A DNA stretch of 44,269 nt from Mycoavidus cysteinexigens_B (GTDB lineage Bacteria; Pseudomonadota; Gammaproteobacteria; Burkholderiales; Burkholderiaceae): assembly GCA_031963465.1 (NCBI GenBank), contig JASSUG010000010.1:1-44269 (forward strand), written 5' to 3'. Every line of letters starts with the position of its first letter. The stretch's first letter is position 1. The position numbers and the translations under genes were made by a program. The notes beneath the pieces were generated by a model. That model saw only the letters and a program-made list of their open reading frames with translations, searched no databases and was not told the DNA's origin. This document shows, one piece after another, positions 8,547 to 17,023 of this stretch.

Positions 8547-9656
8547 ATGACCAGAACCAACAATTGGTCTGTCAGTATTGCATCTGATCAAAACAACCCC
8601 GCATTGTCGAAAGAACAAAAAGCGTTCAACTCTCTGATCAAACAGATTGATAAACGACGCAAGCGGCTTGGCGCTTGGGAAACTGCGGCATCCGCGTTCC
8701 AACAACAGTACGTCAATGATCTCTTGCCGCTTGAACAGACCACGACCTCTTTGCAAATCCGGATGGTGCATTGTCTCGATCGGGCTTATGGCCAAAAGGG
8801 ACTCACCCAAGCAGAACGTCGCAAGACTGCAGCTGTCATCGTCGATTGGGCGCGTGATCTGATTGACGAAGAGGAGAGTTTGAAAACTATTTACAACAAA
8901 TACAACCCGATCGACTACGACAGCGAAACGGCTAGCGAAGTTGACGATATGAAATCGCTGTTTGAGGCGATGTTCGGGGTCGATCTAGGCGATGAGGACA
9001 TTAGCTCCCCTGAAGATTTATTGCAACACGCTCAAGCGCACATGGAGCAACAACAAGTGCAAGCGGAAGCCAAGGCTACAGCGCGGGAAGCACGCCGGGA
9101 GGCAAGAAAAAAATCGCCTAAGCAACTTGCGGCAGAAGCTCGCGCACACGAAGAGCAGGCGCAGATTAGCCTTTCGATCCGTGAGGTGTATCGCAAACTA
9201 GCCAGTGCCCTGCACCCTGATCGCGAAGCTGATCCGCTAGAACGTGATCGGAAAACCAAGCTGATGCAACGCGTCAATGCTGCTTATACCAAGAGCAACC
9301 TATTACAGTTGTTGGAGTTGCAACTGGAACTGGAGCATATCGATCAGCATTCGATCAATGGTATCAGCGAAAACCGGCTGAAGCACTACAACAAGGTTTT
9401 GAAAGAGCAAGTTCGCGAACTGGATCAAGAAATCCGGCATGTCGAAGCTACATTTCGGTGTACTTATGGAGTCCCGCCTTTCGAGGAACTGTCCCCAGAT
9501 ATTGTTTTACGAAATCTGGCTATTGAAATCAAAAATTCCCGTCAAAACATCCGAGCTCTTGAGCGTGATCTTGTTGCGTTTGAAGACATTAAGAATTTGA
9601 AGCGCTGGCTTAAAACCTTCAAGCTCGCGTCGGCTAGATCTATATCATACGTATAG
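8547..9656 (+). CDS. J-domain protein, putative Hsp70 co-chaperone
   Basis: This 369-residue cytoplasmic protein contains a J domain at about residues 210-250: helix II REVYRKLASALHPDRE with the diagnostic HPD at 223-225, followed by MQRVNAAYTKSNLLQLL as helix III. J domains stimulate the ATPase of DnaK-type chaperones. The rest is long charged helix: an Ala/Arg/Glu-rich coiled-coil stretch just before the J domain (about residues 165-205) and another after it. It lacks the Gly/Phe and zinc-finger regions of DnaJ, so it is a class III J protein with an unknown client. No ribosome binding site is obvious at ATG 8547. It stands alone between an IS element and a convergent hydrolase gene. Confidence 0.8.
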   Translation: MTRTNNWSVSIASDQNNPALSKEQKAFNSLIKQIDKRRKRLGAWETAASAFQQQYVNDLLPLEQTTTSLQIRMVHCLDRAYGQKGLTQAERRKTAAVIVDWARDLIDEEESLKTIYNKYNPIDYDSETASEVDDMKSLFEAMFGVDLGDEDISSPEDLLQHAQAHMEQQQVQAEAKATAREARREARKKSPKQLAAEARAHEEQAQISLSIREVYRKLASALHPDREADPLERDRKTKLMQRVNAAYTKSNLLQLLELQLELEHIDQHSINGISENRLKHYNKVLKEQVRELDQEIRHVEATFRCTYGVPPFEELSPDIVLRNLAIEIKNSRQNIRALERDLVAFEDIKNLKRWLKTFKLASARSISYV

Positions 9657-9694
9657 AGGGTTACTCGCCTAATACCTTAATGCAAGCGCTAGGC

Positions 9695-10339
9695 TTATGA
9701 AATCAAGCTATCTGCAACATGTGGATTGGTTTTGCGTTCTTGCCCAAAAGTAGAGGTGCGGCCATGTCCAGGAATAAAAGTCACATCATCTCCAAGAGGC
9801 CATAATCGGCTCCGAATAGAATGAATCAAATCCGCATGATTGCCGCGAGGAAAATCGGTGCGGCCGATGGAGTCAGCAAACAATACATCGCCTACCATGG
9901 CTAAGCGATGCGCTCGGCTAAAAAAGATAATATGTCCCGGGGTGTGGCCTGGGCAATGATAGACCTCTAGCATTTCTTCCCCGAAATACACCCGATCTTC
10001 ATTTTCTAGCCAGCGGTCAGGTGCAAATACGCTAGCGGCTGGAAAGCCAAAGCGTACGCTTTGCTCTGGCAATAAATCTAGCCAAAAACGTTCTTCTTTC
10101 TGAGGCCCCTCAATGGGGACATGATATTTGCGCGCCAGTGCTTGTGCGCCGCCGCAATGATCAAGATGGCCGTGGGTTAGAAACACTTTTTCTAAAGTAG
10201 CGCCTGCTTTATCGATTTGTTCCTCGATACGCTCTAAATCTCCACCAGGGTCTACTGCTGCTGCGCGATTGCTCGCCTCACAGATGAGTAGAGTGCAGTT
10301 TTGCTTAAAAGGGGTGACGGGGATGATTTTAGTTTTCAT
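9695..10339 (-). CDS. Metallo-beta-lactamase-fold hydrolase (glyoxalase II-like, YcbL type)
   Basis: The 214-residue protein has the metal-binding motif THGHLDH at residues 55-61, the downstream CPGHTPGH with a further His ligand, GDVLF with the bridging Asp, and PGHGRTS near the C-terminus. Length and motifs fit the small hydroxyacylglutathione hydrolase-like group (YcbL/GloC), which hydrolyses thioesters of glutathione, although the substrate cannot be fixed from sequence. The gene is followed on the same strand upstream by an XRE regulator whose stop lies 17 bases before its start, so they may be co-transcribed. Confidence 0.9.
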   Translation of the reverse strand: MKTKIIPVTPFKQNCTLLICEASNRAAAVDPGGDLERIEEQIDKAGATLEKVFLTHGHLDHCGGAQALARKYHVPIEGPQKEERFWLDLLPEQSVRFGFPAASVFAPDRWLENEDRVYFGEEMLEVYHCPGHTPGHIIFFSRAHRLAMVGDVLFADSIGRTDFPRGNHADLIHSIRSRLWPLGDDVTFIPGHGRTSTFGQERKTNPHVADSLIS

Positions 10340-10356
10340 GGTAAAGCACAGGCTGG

Positions 10357-10815
10357 TTAGGGCACGCTGGTTTTTTGCGATTTTTTATTCTGAAATGCTT
10401 GACGCAGTTCCAGATATACGCCTAAAACGTTATCAAGTGCGGTAACTACGTTATTGGGCAAGGCTCCCACTTTATCCGCATCGATCAATTTTTGGATCAA
10501 CTGACGAACGGCCAGCGTTAGATTTTCATGATGAATAATTAATTTTTGTTCAAACGCTAAGAGTGATTTGTCTTTCTTGGCCCGTTTTCGGGCAGAAATC
10601 GCTTCGTCTCCAAATTGTAGCCATTCAGGCGACACCCCTAGCGCTTCAGCGACAGCAGGCAGCCGGGTTCTATGCGGCGCTGTACCGCCTTTATCTTCCG
10701 CCCGTTCCCAATGCTGAACGGCCTGCCAACTTTTAACTCCTACTTTCTGGGCAAGCTCTTCTAGCGAAAACTTTTTTTCTAGGCGTTTTTGTTTGATTCG
10801 TGCATGTATGTCCAT
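10357..10815 (-). CDS. XRE-family helix-turn-helix transcriptional regulator
   Basis: The 152-residue protein starts with a Cro/CI-type helix-turn-helix (residues 3-65: IKQKRLEKKFSLEELAQKVG, then the recognition helix around SWQAVQHWERA, and GVSPEWLQFGD). The C-terminal 80 residues are helical without a recognised sensor domain. I chose ATG 10815, which has AGG upstream, over an alternative 12 codons earlier. It sits divergently to the conjugative-element genes that begin at about 11179, and the 360-base gap between them contains palindromes that could be operators. It may control that cluster, as XRE repressors often do in integrated elements. Confidence 0.85.
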   Translation of the reverse strand: MDIHARIKQKRLEKKFSLEELAQKVGVKSWQAVQHWERAEDKGGTAPHRTRLPAVAEALGVSPEWLQFGDEAISARKRAKKDKSLLAFEQKLIIHHENLTLAVRQLIQKLIDADKVGALPNNVVTALDNVLGVYLELRQAFQNKKSQKTSVP

Positions 10816-11178
10816 GTCATACAATGTACCTGCCAGAAAAAATAGCGTCACTGCAAATTTTTCTTGTTAAACAAAAATAACTGGCATATATTGATACATA
10901 AAGAGGGTTTTAGAGCGATTGCTTTAACCGTCTTTTAACCTAAGTCACTGAAAATAAAGTGAAAAAGGAAAGAGTTGGATTTCCCAAGAGGGGCGATAGT
11001 GAGGGAAATCAGTATGTTAAACCATTTTTAGCGAATCAAGGGAAGCGCCGATGTCGACGATTAGCTCACTGGTTTTGACCAGGAACGGGCTAGGGAGTTT
11101 ATCTGACCTCTTGCCTTATCATCTATTTTATCACCCAATAATCGCAGTGCTGCAGGCTCTTTGCGGGCAGGAATGCGT

Positions 11179-11901
11179 ATGAGCCAGCTCGCGCGTAAAT
11201 TTAGTGCTGAGGACATTAAAGCCAAGCTTGCCTCATGCGTGAATGCCCAAAATCCTGTCAGTCAATTGTCAGCGGGTCATGTAAGTGCTGACAATTTAAC
11301 TGAAAATAAACATAGTCAACCCAAAAATACAGTGTCCTGCTTGGCGCAAGGTTGCCGCCTGGATGATCGGTTGATTGAATTGAATTCAAACGATCTGCGC
11401 CGGTCTGCATTACTTGAATTAATCACGTCTATTAGAGCTCATGCCAAGCTGGACGGGCTCTCCAGCGCGACGTTGCAGATCTTGCGCGAGCCGGATATTG
11501 ACGGCTTGATAAATCGGCTGTTGGCAATGAACTCGGTGCGCGTGTTAATTCATGCTCATACATTGAATTTTCGGTGCGAGCATATTGAATCGATGGAGTG
11601 GGAGGACGCGGCGCTGCAGTATTTTGTACGCGCTCAAGCTAGCCTAGCGTTGCTCAGAAGTATCTTCCCCCAAGTGACGCGGGCACAGGTGGGCCGATTA
11701 CGCAAAGCGTTGGCAGTCGCGCCGCCGGCTAAAGCGGTTCATCTGCCGCTGCAACAAATTCACCAAATTTACCGCATCTGGCAAAAAATTTGCCAGGAGC
11801 GTCAAGACAATCGCGAGCGTTACATTGCGCTCCATGGCGAATTTCCGCAGTTCACGTTGACTACGTTATTTGCTGCTTTGAATCTGAAAATGAGAAAGTG
11901 A
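11179..11901 (+). CDS. DUF2857-like conjugative-element protein
   Basis: The 240-residue protein has an extended N-terminal region (about 75 residues, low complexity, including an inverted repeat in the DNA) and a C-terminal helical region. The pattern of that region (ARLLRSIFPQ-like helix, then VTRAQVGRLRKAL, then a Trp-containing helix) matches my memory of DUF2857 proteins encoded in ICEs beside TIGR03761 genes. Function is unknown; FlhC-like helix-turn-helix character has been noted for such proteins, so a regulatory role is possible. ATG 11179 is preceded by GCAGG; an in-frame ATG at 11173 is an alternative. It overlaps the next gene (TGATG), indicating translational coupling. Confidence 0.65.
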   Translation: MSQLARKFSAEDIKAKLASCVNAQNPVSQLSAGHVSADNLTENKHSQPKNTVSCLAQGCRLDDRLIELNSNDLRRSALLELITSIRAHAKLDGLSSATLQILREPDIDGLINRLLAMNSVRVLIHAHTLNFRCEHIESMEWEDAALQYFVRAQASLALLRSIFPQVTRAQVGRLRKALAVAPPAKAVHLPLQQIHQIYRIWQKICQERQDNRERYIALHGEFPQFTLTTLFAALNLKMRK

Positions 11902-12134
11902 TGAGCTGGCAACCTCGTACAGATATATTACTGAGCGAAATGGGCGACTTTGAGCGGCAGTTCAATCGTTTTTGGATGCGTTCGGATGGACTGTATTTTT
12001 TCTATCTGGTGTGGTTTGCCTATTATCTTAAGAGCGTTGCGTGGCTGGTGCTGCTCATGGTTGAGTGGATGCAATGGAGAGGGCGTTGTTTAGCGGTGCA
12101 TCAGGCGCGTACGGAGTATCGTAATGGTCACTAA
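11901..12134 (+). CDS. Small membrane protein of the ICE cluster
   Basis: A 77-residue protein with a central hydrophobic segment (about residues 30-55, rich in Tyr, Leu and Trp), flanked by an acidic N-terminus and a basic C-terminal tail, so probably one or two membrane spans. I recognise no family. It starts at the ATG overlapping the stop of the preceding gene and itself overlaps the next gene by 11 bases. This tight packing is the best evidence that it is a real gene belonging to the same operon. Confidence 0.65.
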   Translation: MSWQPRTDILLSEMGDFERQFNRFWMRSDGLYFFYLVWFAYYLKSVAWLVLLMVEWMQWRGRCLAVHQARTEYRNGH

Positions 12135-13194
12135 AGCCCCATCACGGCCCAGGCGGTGGAACTCGGCTCTTAATGCGTTTGCGACTTCGGCGGATTCGCC
12201 TTTTCCAGACCATTATGATCTGGAGGCCGAGCGTAAAATTGTGTGGCACTTGCTGCAATCGAATGCGCCTGATCCGGCCGATCCGTTTTTTGCCCGTTAT
12301 GAGCTTTTTTGTGAGCGCGAACAAAGCCTGAAACACATGCAGGCAACGTATGCTGCGCGGCAAAGTGCAGACGCACTGGTACCCATTAGCGAAGCGCGCA
12401 AAATTAAATCGTTGGGGCAGCTGGCTGCTCAAGTGGAAGATACGATGGAGTTGCATACGGTGCATGCGATGCGGCTTTTCCTCGGTTTGGCAATTCGGCC
12501 TGGAGAATCAGGCTCGCCGAGTGCCGGGGGCAAGCGCGTGGCCGCTGCGTTGCGCGCCCTTTGGTCATTATCCGGTAATGATAATCCTTATGCCGACTGG
12601 GCTTTGATTGAAATTTCGAACCGTATTGCCGAAGTGCGTAAGCTCATTAGCGCACAACAAAAGCGCATGCTAGGCAAACTTGACGGATTGAAGCAAAAAG
12701 GACTTGCTTATTCGATCCTACAAGCTCGGGAGCCTGCTAAGGTTCGCCTTGGTTTTGCTTCCCCATACGGTTTTATGATTGCGTTACTGTTGGTTGAAGT
12801 CGACGGCTATGCTCGGATTGTCAAATCTGCGCAGTATCGGGATTTGATTTCATCACAGGAAGGCCATCAAGCGTTGCAAGCAGTCAAGCATAAATGTCGT
12901 AGCATCTTTGAGCGCGCAGTGTATTGGCAAAAATATTTAACGCAGGATGCTCTGATTCAGCTGACGCGGCTGGATTTTTTGCCAACCGCTCAGGCGTTGG
13001 CGCAAGCACGTGTGAACACCATCAAAAAACTATTTGGTGCGGTCCCTAAAGATATTTTTATGGGCCTGAAACAACCTCGCCATACTAAGCGTCATCTCAA
13101 TTTAAGCGAAGCGGAATACCGTTTGCTTGAGGCGGTGCCGCTGGTGGCAGAACCGGTATCTGTGAATCCGGAGACGACTCAGTTGTTGCCATAG
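12124..13194 (+). CDS. TIGR03761-family integrating conjugative element protein
   Basis: The 356-residue protein matches the ICE family TIGR03761 (PFL_4669-like). Recognisable features include the NPYADWALIEI segment, the following EVRKLI helix, and the conserved block around LGFASPYGFMIALLL. The function is unknown; the family is a marker of the ICE type that also carries TIGR03747 and SXT/TOL-type TraD, both found at 37-40 kb in this window. Separation of these markers by about 24 kb indicates that the trb-pil block lies inside the element. The N-terminus is basic and Pro-rich. Confidence 0.8.
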   Translation: MVTKAPSRPRRWNSALNAFATSADSPFPDHYDLEAERKIVWHLLQSNAPDPADPFFARYELFCEREQSLKHMQATYAARQSADALVPISEARKIKSLGQLAAQVEDTMELHTVHAMRLFLGLAIRPGESGSPSAGGKRVAAALRALWSLSGNDNPYADWALIEISNRIAEVRKLISAQQKRMLGKLDGLKQKGLAYSILQAREPAKVRLGFASPYGFMIALLLVEVDGYARIVKSAQYRDLISSQEGHQALQAVKHKCRSIFERAVYWQKYLTQDALIQLTRLDFLPTAQALAQARVNTIKKLFGAVPKDIFMGLKQPRHTKRHLNLSEAEYRLLEAVPLVAEPVSVNPETTQLLP

Positions 13195-13328
13195 GCGGAG
13201 GGTATACAACCTTATCCACTATTTCCATCATCGATATAAATAAAATAATACGGCCTGTCGTTATCAAAAAGAGAAGAGGCTACCTACACTCCTTTCAACT
13301 GTAATGATCGGCGTAAAAGGGAGCGTTT

Positions 13329-14753
13329 ATGGAACCTCAAGCCAACATGCATTGGGCGCATCGTTGTCGTGCTTATCTAATGCGTTCTAAGCTATTTCGT
13401 GGGCGGGCAAAAATTGTTTTATACAAAGGTTTGCCGGTCTCTAAAAGCTATTTTTATGCGCTACGATTACGCGCTTGGTCAGCTGGGTGGCGGCAACTAT
13501 TACAGTTTCGTATCGGCATTGTGCCACTGCCTCTGTATTGCGCCATTTTTGTTTGCTTAGGCGCTTTTTTAATTTGGGGTACGCTGCCCGGCGAAATTTC
13601 CGTGATGTTCGCCACCCTTGCTGTGCTTGGTTTTACCTGTTCAGAGTTGGGCGCACGTCTGCCTGGCTTACGACGCATTGGCGGGCCGGTGATTGTGACG
13701 CTGTTATTGCCCTCATGCTTAGTCCATTACCAGTGGATACCCACTGATTTAGTTCGCTCGATTGGCGAGTTTTGGCATGCAACCAAGATTCTTTATCTAT
13801 TTACCGCGGCGATTGTTGTTGGCAGCTTGCTGAGCATGGATCGACAGGTGTTGATTCAGGGTTGCGCTAAAATCTTTATGCCATTGGCGGCCGGCTCGAT
13901 TGCCGCCGCGTTAGTCGGTACTTTGACGGGGCTCGCGTTTGGCCGTAGCGCATATGATACTTTTTTCTATTTAGTGATTCCAATTATGGCCGGTGGCCTC
14001 GGTGAGGGGGCGATTCCGCTGACATTCGGCTATGCGGCAATTTTACAGCTGCCGCAACCTCAGCTCTTGGCGCAGGTTGTGCCGCCAGTGGTGCTGGGTA
14101 ATTTGACGGCGATTATCTGTGCCGCTTTATATCATCAGCTTGGTAAGCGTTATCGGTGCTATCGCGTAGAAGGTTGTGGGGTATTGATAGGTGCCCCAGC
14201 TAGAGAACATACTCTGCTGCCGATGACAATGGAGCCTTTAGCCGGGGCCGGCATGCTCGCCTTGGGCCTCTATATGATTGGACTATTGGTGCATCAATGC
14301 ACGGCATGGCCGGCGCCGATCGTGATGCTGTGTCTGGCGGTGCTGGTTAAATTGACGCGCACGGTCTCGCCTAAATTGGAATATGGTGCGCAGTTGATGC
14401 ATCATTTTTTCTGTAGCGCCGTGGCGTATCCGTTATTGTTTGGCATTGGCTTGACGCTGACGCCATGGGAGGGGCTGCTAGCCGCTTTTACGCTGGCCAA
14501 TTGCGTCACGATTATTGTGACGGTGTTGACCTTAACGACAGTGGGCTTTGCGGTTGGGCGTTGGGTTGGTTTGCATCCGGTCGAAAGTGCGGTGATCAAT
14601 GCCTGCCATAGCGGTATGGGCGGGATTGGCGATATGGCGATTCTGACAGCGGCTAACAGCCTGCGGTTAATGCCGTTTGCGCAATTGGCGACGCGTATTG
14701 GCGGGGCGTTAACGGTGATTTTGGCGCTGATTGTGTTGGCCCGAGTAGGGTGA
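13329..14753 (+). CDS. 2-hydroxycarboxylate transporter (CitS/CimH/MaeN family)
   Basis: The 474-residue inner-membrane protein belongs to the 2HCT family of sodium- or proton-coupled symporters for citrate, malate or lactate. It has about eleven hydrophobic segments and the two family-defining reentrant-loop GGxG motifs: GGLGEGAIPL in the first half and GMGGIGDMAIL in the second. ATG 13329 is preceded by AAGGGAG. It stands alone between ICE genes and the convergent trb-pil train and ends at a strong bidirectional terminator. Which acid it carries is not readable from sequence. In a nutrient-dependent endosymbiont such a carrier would plausibly import host organic acids (inference). Confidence 0.88.
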   Translation: MEPQANMHWAHRCRAYLMRSKLFRGRAKIVLYKGLPVSKSYFYALRLRAWSAGWRQLLQFRIGIVPLPLYCAIFVCLGAFLIWGTLPGEISVMFATLAVLGFTCSELGARLPGLRRIGGPVIVTLLLPSCLVHYQWIPTDLVRSIGEFWHATKILYLFTAAIVVGSLLSMDRQVLIQGCAKIFMPLAAGSIAAALVGTLTGLAFGRSAYDTFFYLVIPIMAGGLGEGAIPLTFGYAAILQLPQPQLLAQVVPPVVLGNLTAIICAALYHQLGKRYRCYRVEGCGVLIGAPAREHTLLPMTMEPLAGAGMLALGLYMIGLLVHQCTAWPAPIVMLCLAVLVKLTRTVSPKLEYGAQLMHHFFCSAVAYPLLFGIGLTLTPWEGLLAAFTLANCVTIIVTVLTLTTVGFAVGRWVGLHPVESAVINACHSGMGGIGDMAILTAANSLRLMPFAQLATRIGGALTVILALIVLARVG

Positions 14754-14756
14754 TTT

Positions 14757-15075
14757 TTAGCCGGGAAAATTGCAGCTGCCACATCAATCTAAGAATAATC
14801 GCAGCCGTTCGGGCTGCGACGAGTAGCTCAACCCTCAGGTTTGGAAGCGCCACGTTTGCAGCAACCTGGAGGTGAGGGTGAAGTACACTGCTTTTTTCAC
14901 CCGACCTTGCGGCAGCCGAATCGGGTATCGGTGCGTATTTATCAAGCGATATACGCAAACGCTCGAACATCCTGAGCTAGTGGATATAGTGCCATGCTTT
15001 CTCGCAGGCGTCTATGCCTGGGTCCATTAAAATAAGCAAGTCGTACAGCAGACCCAAAAGCTTTAGCGCATAAAA
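14757..15075. other. Intergenic region with strong RNA secondary structure
   Basis: No gene is supported. The region holds a perfect 8-bp hairpin with a 5-base loop (14799-14819, TCGCAGCC/GGCTGCGA). A longer imperfect stem follows between about 14831 and 14878 (CCCTCAGGTT with AACCTGGAGG...GAGGG), and then a run of T near 14893-14898. This could be the 3' structure of the transporter mRNA or a small RNA. Confidence 0.4.
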
Positions 15076-15104
15076 GAAAATCCCGTCGATAGGACGGGAT
15101 TTTC
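15076..15104. terminator. Bidirectional intrinsic terminator
   Basis: A perfect 12-bp stem, GAAAATCCCGTC (15076-15087) and GACGGGATTTTC (15093-15104), with loop GATAG. It gives T-rich tails on both strands. It separates the rightward transporter gene from the end of the leftward trb-pil gene train and can stop both. Confidence 0.9.
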
Positions 15105-15138
15105 AAAGCTTAAGCATTTTGCTTAAAAAATAATGCAG

Positions 15139-15459
15139 TTAATATTGATCTAAGGGGTTGATGATGTCATCTATTTCAAGCAATGCTTCATCAAGCAAGC
15201 GCGGCTGAGCGTCGCTGCTCACAATCTTCACCCATCTTAGTTGCAGTAAACGTTTTGGGGATATCCAGTCCAGACTCAACCAACGCATACCCTTGGTTTT
15301 GCCACGAAAAACTGAAAAAAACCAGGTTAAAAAGGGCTGAGTGGATTGGCCAAATTGGCTTACTTTGAGTGGTTTTTTGCCTGTAGAAGCTAAGTAGTGA
15401 ATACCGGTGATTTGATATTCAGATACTTGGGCTTCATCGAACTGAGTCACTTGATTCAT
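15139..15459 (-). CDS. Hypothetical protein at the end of the pil train
   Basis: A 106-residue protein of unrecognised family. It starts MNQVTQFDEAQV, has a basic, aromatic middle (WFFSVFRGKTKGMRWLSL) and an acidic tail (DEALLEIDDI). It has no signal peptide and no clear membrane span. ATG 15459 is preceded by GGAGA. A plausible sigma-70 promoter lies upstream in the 290-base gap (TTGCAT 15661-15656, TAAGAT 15639-15634, spacer 16), so it may be transcribed separately from the pil genes. Confidence 0.6.
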   Translation of the reverse strand: MNQVTQFDEAQVSEYQITGIHYLASTGKKPLKVSQFGQSTQPFLTWFFSVFRGKTKGMRWLSLDWISPKRLLQLRWVKIVSSDAQPRLLDEALLEIDDIINPLDQY

Positions 15460-15633
15460 GATGGTTCTCCTCAAATAAAAAAAGGAACTCACCATGCACC
15501 CTATCAGGGGAAGGATAAGTTCCCCATTAGGGTTAAACGCTCTAAGTCAGACCGACCCGCGGCCATTCAAAATGAACAGAGCCAAACCGCGAACATTTCA
15601 TTAACACTGGTCTGTGCTAATGAGGTTTGTTTT

Positions 15634-15661
15634 ATCTTATACGATTGGAGTGACAATGCAA
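15634..15661 (-). promoter_or_regulatory. Candidate sigma-70 promoter for the 106-residue protein
   Basis: On the minus strand TTGCAT (15661-15656) and TAAGAT (15639-15634) are separated by 16 bases, inside the only sizeable gap (15460-15749) at the end of the train. A GGGGAA/TTCCCC inverted repeat (15507-15525) lies between it and the gene and would be in the 5' leader. Confidence 0.35.
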
Positions 15662-15749
15662 GTTAATACACGCCCTAGAATGAATCATTAGCCAATTAGT
15701 AGGGGGTAGGTGGGGTGAGTAAAACCTGAGCATTTTCAAATGTGTTCAA

Positions 15750-16994
15750 TCAGCGATTAGTCGAGCGCACGATTGGAACCCCTACCAGTCGAGCCAGGGA
15801 ATGGATGCTTTGTTGTTGCATTTCGGCTAGCGGCAAATCGCTGCTAAACCATTGGTTTGCCACGCTAATGAGGATCTCCGGTGGCGCGCAGAATAGGCGC
15901 CAATGCGGCCACCATAAAAAGTCTTCATAGCAGATCGAAAGCGCGGCTTGAAGGTCGCCAAGTTTGAGGTAAGGTTGTCTGAGTTTTCCGGCTACTGCGC
16001 TGATCGCGCTGCCTGGGCGCCAGAGGCCGGCTGGCATCGGCATACGGCTATCTAAGCGAGCTGGGTAGTGGCCGAATGCCAGTACGCTATTGGTGTAGCG
16101 GAGCGGCATTTCTTGCTTAAGGAGATCGGCGCCAAGTAAAAAAGTTTGACCCTGACGCGCCGCTTGGCGGATCTGTTCTTGCCACCAAAAAGCCAAAGCT
16201 GGCCGCCAGAGTCCGATAATTTCTTCTGGTAATACCACCACCGTGGTGGTAGGTTGGGAGAGTGCTTGTGAGAGCGCGCTTTGCACTTGCTCGGTGCGCT
16301 TAAATAATGCAAGTAGCGTGCTTTGATCAAGCCGGCCAAGTTGTAAATCAAGTGCTAGCCAGCCGGCAGGTATGGCCGGGCGAGTTTCATTTTTATGTGC
16401 GGTTAGAGCCAGGCCAGCTAAGCATAAGGTAAGCCATATCATTTGACGATGGCCGGGGCGCACAGCGGCAAGGCAAAGTGTCCCGATGCCAAGGAGTAAA
16501 CCTAACCCTCCCCAAGCTGGAAAGAGCGCGCTGCTGATATGAAGTGGAGACAGCCAGCCAATCATGCCAAGCGGCGGCAGATTGGTGCAGAAGAGGGCGA
16601 TAAATACCCGGATGATGGTTTTGGCTGCAGGTGTTTTGGAGGCGGGGTGGAATAGTGACCAGGGGCTTGAAAGCAAGATCGCTTGCGCTAACCAAAAACC
16701 AATGCCTAGGAGATAGCCCAAGCTGGCAGATAGCTCATTGTGGCCGCTGAAAAAGCGTGCGCATATCAGCGGAATATCGCGCGCCCCAGTCAGGTAATAG
16801 CCCAGCCAAAGTGCCGTCGCTTGCCAGTGTGTAGGTGCTTTGCGCCAGAGCCAGGGTAGCAGCACTAAACTGACGAGCCAGTGGCCAGGAAACCAGGCGA
16901 TAAGGGCAATGGCTGTGCCGGCAAGGCTGTAATACATTAAGCTAGGCAGCTGCATGCGGTTTGGCGCATGGCGTGGCTTTGGAAGAGGGCTCAT
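15750..16994 (-). CDS. traB: TraB-like conjugal transfer protein (nitrilase fold, membrane N-terminus)
   Basis: The 414-residue protein has an N-terminal half of several membrane segments and a C-terminal carbon-nitrogen hydrolase-like domain, the architecture of apolipoprotein N-acyltransferase and of TraB from Ti-type plasmids. The catalytic Glu is visible in VVVLPEEIIG and the catalytic Cys in LSICYEDFLWW. The Lys of the E-K-C triad is not evident where expected; an Arg occupies the RMPMPAGLW segment. The reaction and partner are unknown; TraB supports conjugation in Ti plasmids. I chose ATG 16994; the frame is open farther upstream, over the end of pilV, so the start is uncertain. It is the last gene of the trb-pil train before the gap. 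Confidence 0.65.
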   Translation of the reverse strand: MSPLPKPRHAPNRMQLPSLMYYSLAGTAIALIAWFPGHWLVSLVLLPWLWRKAPTHWQATALWLGYYLTGARDIPLICARFFSGHNELSASLGYLLGIGFWLAQAILLSSPWSLFHPASKTPAAKTIIRVFIALFCTNLPPLGMIGWLSPLHISSALFPAWGGLGLLLGIGTLCLAAVRPGHRQMIWLTLCLAGLALTAHKNETRPAIPAGWLALDLQLGRLDQSTLLALFKRTEQVQSALSQALSQPTTTVVVLPEEIIGLWRPALAFWWQEQIRQAARQGQTFLLGADLLKQEMPLRYTNSVLAFGHYPARLDSRMPMPAGLWRPGSAISAVAGKLRQPYLKLGDLQAALSICYEDFLWWPHWRLFCAPPEILISVANQWFSSDLPLAEMQQQSIHSLARLVGVPIVRSTNR

Positions 16995-17023
16995 CAGCAG
17001 GCCACTGAGCAGGTGTGAACGTT

